Below are positions 61,183 through 64,000 of a DNA stretch of 64,000 bases, in pieces (position 1 is the stretch's first letter; every line of letters starts with the position of its first letter). Below the pieces are notes generated by a model, which had not been told where the DNA came from, made no database searches, and saw only the letters and a program-made list of their open reading frames with translations. The stretch comes from Agrococcus sp. SGAir0287 (GTDB taxonomy: Bacteria; Actinomycetota; Actinomycetes; Actinomycetales; Microbacteriaceae): assembly GCF_005484985.1 (NCBI RefSeq), contig NZ_CP027942.1, positions 1,612,001 through 1,676,000 of the forward strand, read 5' to 3'. The translations under genes and the position numbers were made by a program.

Positions 61183-62351
61183 CCGATGCGGCCGACGCCG
61201 CAGCGCACGTCGCGCGCACGTCGTACGGCAGGCTCGTGAGCCTGCTCGCGGCGTCGACGCGCGACGTGGCCCTCGCCGAGGACGCCCTGCAGGGCGCGCT
61301 CGAGGAGGCGCTGCGGCGGTGGCCGGCCGACGGCGTGCCCGATCGCCCGGAGGCGTGGATCATGACGGTCGCGCGGAACCGGCAGCGGGACGTGCTCGGC
61401 TCGGCGGCCCGCCGCGACGTCGCGCTCGACGTCGAGCCGCGCATCGACCCGCTCGCCGTCGTCGATCCCGACGCCATCGGCGATCGCAGGCTCGAGCTGC
61501 TGTTCGCCTGCGCGCATCCCGCCATCGATGCCTCGATGCGAGCGCCGCTCATGCTGCAGACCGTGCTGGGGTTCGAGGCGGCGCAGGTCGCCGCGGCGTT
61601 CGCGGTGCCGCCAGCCACCATGGCGCAGCGGCTCGTGCGCGCGAAGCGGCGCCTGCGCGATGCGGGCATCCCGTTCCGCATCCCCGACCGGCGGGCGATG
61701 CCGGAACGGCTGGATGCGGTGCTCGAGGCGATCTACGGCTGCGCGGCCCTCACGTGGCGGGATCCGGCGACGGGCGTCGACTCGATGGCGGGCGAGGCGC
61801 GCCACGTCGCGGTGACCCTCGCGACGACGCTCGGCGTCGAGCGCGAGGCGTGGGCGCTCGCGGCGCTCGTCACCCTGTCGCTCGCGCGCCGCTCCCCTGC
61901 GTTCGTGCCGCTCGACGAGCAGGATGCGGGCGCGTGGGATGCGGCCCTGCTCGCCGAGGGACGTGCGCTGCTCGCGCGTGCGCAGGGCGACGGACTGCCG
62001 GGTCGGTTCGAGCTGGAGGCGGCGATCCAGGCCGTGCACTGCGCGCGGCGCGAGACGGGTGCGACGGACTGGGCGGCGCTCGAGACGCTCTACGACGCGC
62101 TGCTCGTCGTCGCTCCCACGACGGGCGGGCGGGTGGCGCGCGCCGCGGTCGTCGGTCGCCGCCACGGCGCCGACGCGGGGCTCGCGGCGCTCGGCGACGA
62201 GCAGCCGTTGCAGGCGTGGTGGGCCGTGCGGGGGCGGCTGCTCGCCGACGCCGGTCGCGCCGACGAGGCGCGCGACGCGTGGCTGCGCGCCGCGACGCTC
62301 GCCGGCGCCGACGACGTGCGCGACCATCTGCTCTCGCTCGCGCGCGGCTGA
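61179..62351 (+). CDS. ECF42-type RNA polymerase sigma factor
   Basis: 390 residues. An N-terminal sigma2 (YGRLVSLLAASTRDVALAEDAL; RPEAWIMTVARNRQRDVL) and sigma4 (LMLQTVLGFEAAQVAAAFAV; MAQRLVRAKRRLRDAGI) are followed by a roughly 200-residue TPR-like C-terminal domain. The conserved ECF42 element is present as PLDEQDAGAWDAALL. The coupling to a DGPF gene supports the group. No anti-sigma gene is seen; in ECF42 factors the C-terminal domain is needed for activity. Confidence 0.88.
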   Translation: MTDAADAAAHVARTSYGRLVSLLAASTRDVALAEDALQGALEEALRRWPADGVPDRPEAWIMTVARNRQRDVLGSAARRDVALDVEPRIDPLAVVDPDAIGDRRLELLFACAHPAIDASMRAPLMLQTVLGFEAAQVAAAFAVPPATMAQRLVRAKRRLRDAGIPFRIPDRRAMPERLDAVLEAIYGCAALTWRDPATGVDSMAGEARHVAVTLATTLGVEREAWALAALVTLSLARRSPAFVPLDEQDAGAWDAALLAEGRALLARAQGDGLPGRFELEAAIQAVHCARRETGATDWAALETLYDALLVVAPTTGGRVARAAVVGRRHGADAGLAALGDEQPLQAWWAVRGRLLADAGRADEARDAWLRAATLAGADDVRDHLLSLARG

Positions 62352-62371
62352 GCCGGCGTCGGCTGGGCCGC

Positions 62372-64000
62372 TCAGCCCCAGAAGCGGTCGTCGAAGACCT
62401 TGCGCGCGAGTCGCGTCGCGCGCAGGTACTCCTCCTCGAGCGCGCCCGCGCTCCCCGCGGGGCGTCCCATGAGCCGCGCGACGGTCTCGAGCTGCCCCCG
62501 ATCGGTCGGCAGCAGGTCGATCGTGCGTGCCTGCGCGAGGGCGAGCGCGTTGCGCAGCCGCGACGCCAGCAGCCACGCTCGGCGCAGGATCGCGGCATCG
62601 CGCGCCGAGATCGCCTCTGCCTCGACGAGCCCGGACAGCGCCTGCAGCGTCGTCGCGTGCCGGGCGCGCGGATCGTCCGCGGGCTGCTGCAGCTGCAGCA
62701 GCTGCACGAGCCACTCGACGTCGCTGAGCGAGCCGCGACCGAGCTTGAGGTGACGGGTGCGATCCGCGTTCTGCGGCAGGCGCTCGGCCTCGACGCGCGC
62801 CTTGATGCGACGGATCTCACGGGCGTCGGCCGTCGAGAGCCCGCCGCGATCGCGCACGCGCGCGACGACGGCGAGCAGCGCGTCGGCGAGCGCCCGGTCG
62901 CCGGCGAACGGCGCGGCCCGCAGCAGCGCCTGACGCTCCCACACCTCGCCCCAGCGCTCGTAGTACGCCGCGTAGGAGGCGAGCGTGCGCACGAGGGGGC
63001 CCTGACGCCCCTCCGGTCGCAGCCCAGCGTCGAGCTCGAACTTCACGAACGGGTCCTGCACGACGTCGCTCGCGGCGCGCACGGCGCGCATCGCAGCGTC
63101 GAGGTCCCCCTCGTCGCGGCACACCCACAGCACGTCGACGTCGGAGCCGAAGCCGATCTCCCGCCCGCCCGTGCGTCCCATGCTCACGACGCCGATCGCG
63201 ACGTCGCCGCCGACGAGGTCGAGCGCGGCGTCGATCGCGACGGCGGCGATGCCCGTGAGGCGCTCCCCTGTGGCGAGCACGTCGTCGAGCCCGAGCGACG
63301 AGGCGAGTGCGGCGCGCAGCAGCTCGCGCCGCCGCAGGGTGCGCAAGGCGGTCTGCGCCGCGTCGCGGTCGTCGCGATGCCGTTCGACGATCGCGCGCGC
63401 CTCGTCGGCGAGCGTCACGGGCGCGAGCGCCTGCAGGCGCGTCTCGTCGGCGAGCCAGTGCGCCGCCTCCGGGATGCGCTCCAGCAGCGTCGCGATGAGC
63501 CTCGACGACGAGAGCACCGCCATGAGCCGCTGCGCCGCGAGCTCCGAGTCGCGCAGCATCCGCAGGTACCAGGGCGACTCGCCGAGCGCCTCCGACAGCC
63601 TGCGGAAGGCGAGGAGCCCCATGTCGGGGTCGGGGCCCTCCGACAGCCACCGGAGGAGCACCGGCAGCAGCACCCGCTGGATCTGCGCGCGGCGCGTCAC
63701 GCCGTTCGTCAGCGCGGCGATCTGGTCGAGCGCGCCCTTCGGGTCGCGCCAGCCGCTCGCCTCCAGTCGCGCCCTCGCCGCCTCGCTCGTCAGCTGCGTC
63801 GAGCCATCGGGCAGCGAGGCGACGGCCGCGAGCAGCGGACGGTAGAAGAGCCGCTCGTGGAGCCTGCGGACCTCACGCTTCGTCGCGTTCCAGCGCTCGA
63901 GCATCGCCGCGGCATCGGCGAAGCCCGCGGCGCGCGCGATCGCCCGCTGCGCATCCTCGCCCGAGGGCATGAGGTGCGTGCGCGACAGTCGCGCGAGCTG
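62372..64000 (-). CDS. glnE: Glutamine synthetase adenylyltransferase GlnE, C-terminal half (cut by window edge)
   Basis: 542 residues are visible, and the gene continues past base 64000. It carries a nucleotidyltransferase core (VVSMGRTGGREIGFGSDVDVLWVC with the GSDxD metal acids) and the helical C-terminal part (LRGRSLSDVEWLVQLLQLQ-like, here GRGSLSDVEWLVQ). Being the second half, it corresponds to the adenylyl-transferase domain; the deadenylylating first domain is mostly outside. It should modify the Tyr of GlnA. The ATG at 63970 is internal, not a start. Confidence 0.94.
   Translation of the reverse strand, partial: QLARLSRTHLMPSGEDAQRAIARAAGFADAAAMLERWNATKREVRRLHERLFYRPLLAAVASLPDGSTQLTSEAARARLEASGWRDPKGALDQIAALTNGVTRRAQIQRVLLPVLLRWLSEGPDPDMGLLAFRRLSEALGESPWYLRMLRDSELAAQRLMAVLSSSRLIATLLERIPEAAHWLADETRLQALAPVTLADEARAIVERHRDDRDAAQTALRTLRRRELLRAALASSLGLDDVLATGERLTGIAAVAIDAALDLVGGDVAIGVVSMGRTGGREIGFGSDVDVLWVCRDEGDLDAAMRAVRAASDVVQDPFVKFELDAGLRPEGRQGPLVRTLASYAAYYERWGEVWERQALLRAAPFAGDRALADALLAVVARVRDRGGLSTADAREIRRIKARVEAERLPQNADRTRHLKLGRGSLSDVEWLVQLLQLQQPADDPRARHATTLQALSGLVEAEAISARDAAILRRAWLLASRLRNALALAQARTIDLLPTDRGQLETVARLMGRPAGSAGALEEEYLRATRLARKVFDDRFWG

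Overview
This is a gene-dense, very GC-rich stretch of an actinobacterial chromosome, almost certainly from Microbacteriaceae. That placement is inferred from gene order and protein families; an Agrococcus-like genus would fit. Evidence includes ruvCAB-yajC-secD beside thrS, a SigA/ParE/ParC/SepH block with DUF4193, DUF3093, DUF3710 and DUF3159, a DUF3000-RNase D-thiolase-FadB run, and the pepA-lpd-E2-DUF4191-glnA-glnE block. No rRNA, CRISPR array, insertion sequence or phage gene was seen. No gap between genes exceeds about 250 bases.

Layout. 1-8 kb (mostly minus strand): secD (cut by the window edge), yajC, ruvB, ruvA, ruvC, yebC, a membrane protein, a plus-strand lipoprotein, a HIT-family Ap4A-phosphorylase-like gene and thrS. 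8-11.6 kb: an MFS transporter, two small unknown genes (one compositionally odd), a Gly-Cys-Val tRNA operon and a divergent second tRNA-Val. 11.6-14.3 kb: amtB with an upstream GlnR-type operator, and nhaA. 14.3-25.5 kb: zapE, a rhodanese/SufE pair, a hydrolase, DUF3000, RNase D, a thiolase/FadB beta-oxidation pair, a methyltransferase and NAD(P)HX dehydratase. 25.5-28.4 kb: a three-gene SPFH/zinc-ribbon/membrane cassette resembling the Bacillus YdjGHI envelope-stress proteins. 28.5-35.5 kb: aconitase, DUF3159, DUF3710, dut, DUF3093, DUF4193, sepH. 35.6-49.7 kb: the parC/parE/sigA backbone interrupted by transport and regulatory genes (MHS symporter with a 3-hydroxyisobutyrate dehydrogenase-like enzyme, an EamA exporter with a LysR regulator, a cystine-type ABC importer). 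49.8-64 kb: MFS, PAC2, pepA, lpd, E2, a pseudokinase-like membrane protein, DUF4191, glnA with a four-site GlnR operator, a DGPF/ECF42 sigma pair, and the 3' part of glnE.

How the genes work together. Nitrogen assimilation is the clearest theme: AmtB imports ammonium, GlnA assimilates it, GlnE adenylylates GlnA, and both amtB and glnA carry GTnAC-n6-GAAAC operators typical of the response regulator GlnR. DNA processing (RuvABC, ParCE), cell division (SepH, ZapE), the primary sigma factor and central carbon metabolism (aconitase, Lpd, E2) make up most of the rest.

The most informative regulatory feature is a recurring TANNNT box ending 6-7 bases before the start codon at more than ten genes. 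It implies widespread leaderless transcription, including two divergent gene pairs with overlapping promoter elements. I did not find a wholly novel multi-gene system. The SPFH cassette, the overlapping divergent leaderless promoters and the pseudokinase sitting where lipB-lipA usually lie are the best candidates for follow-up.
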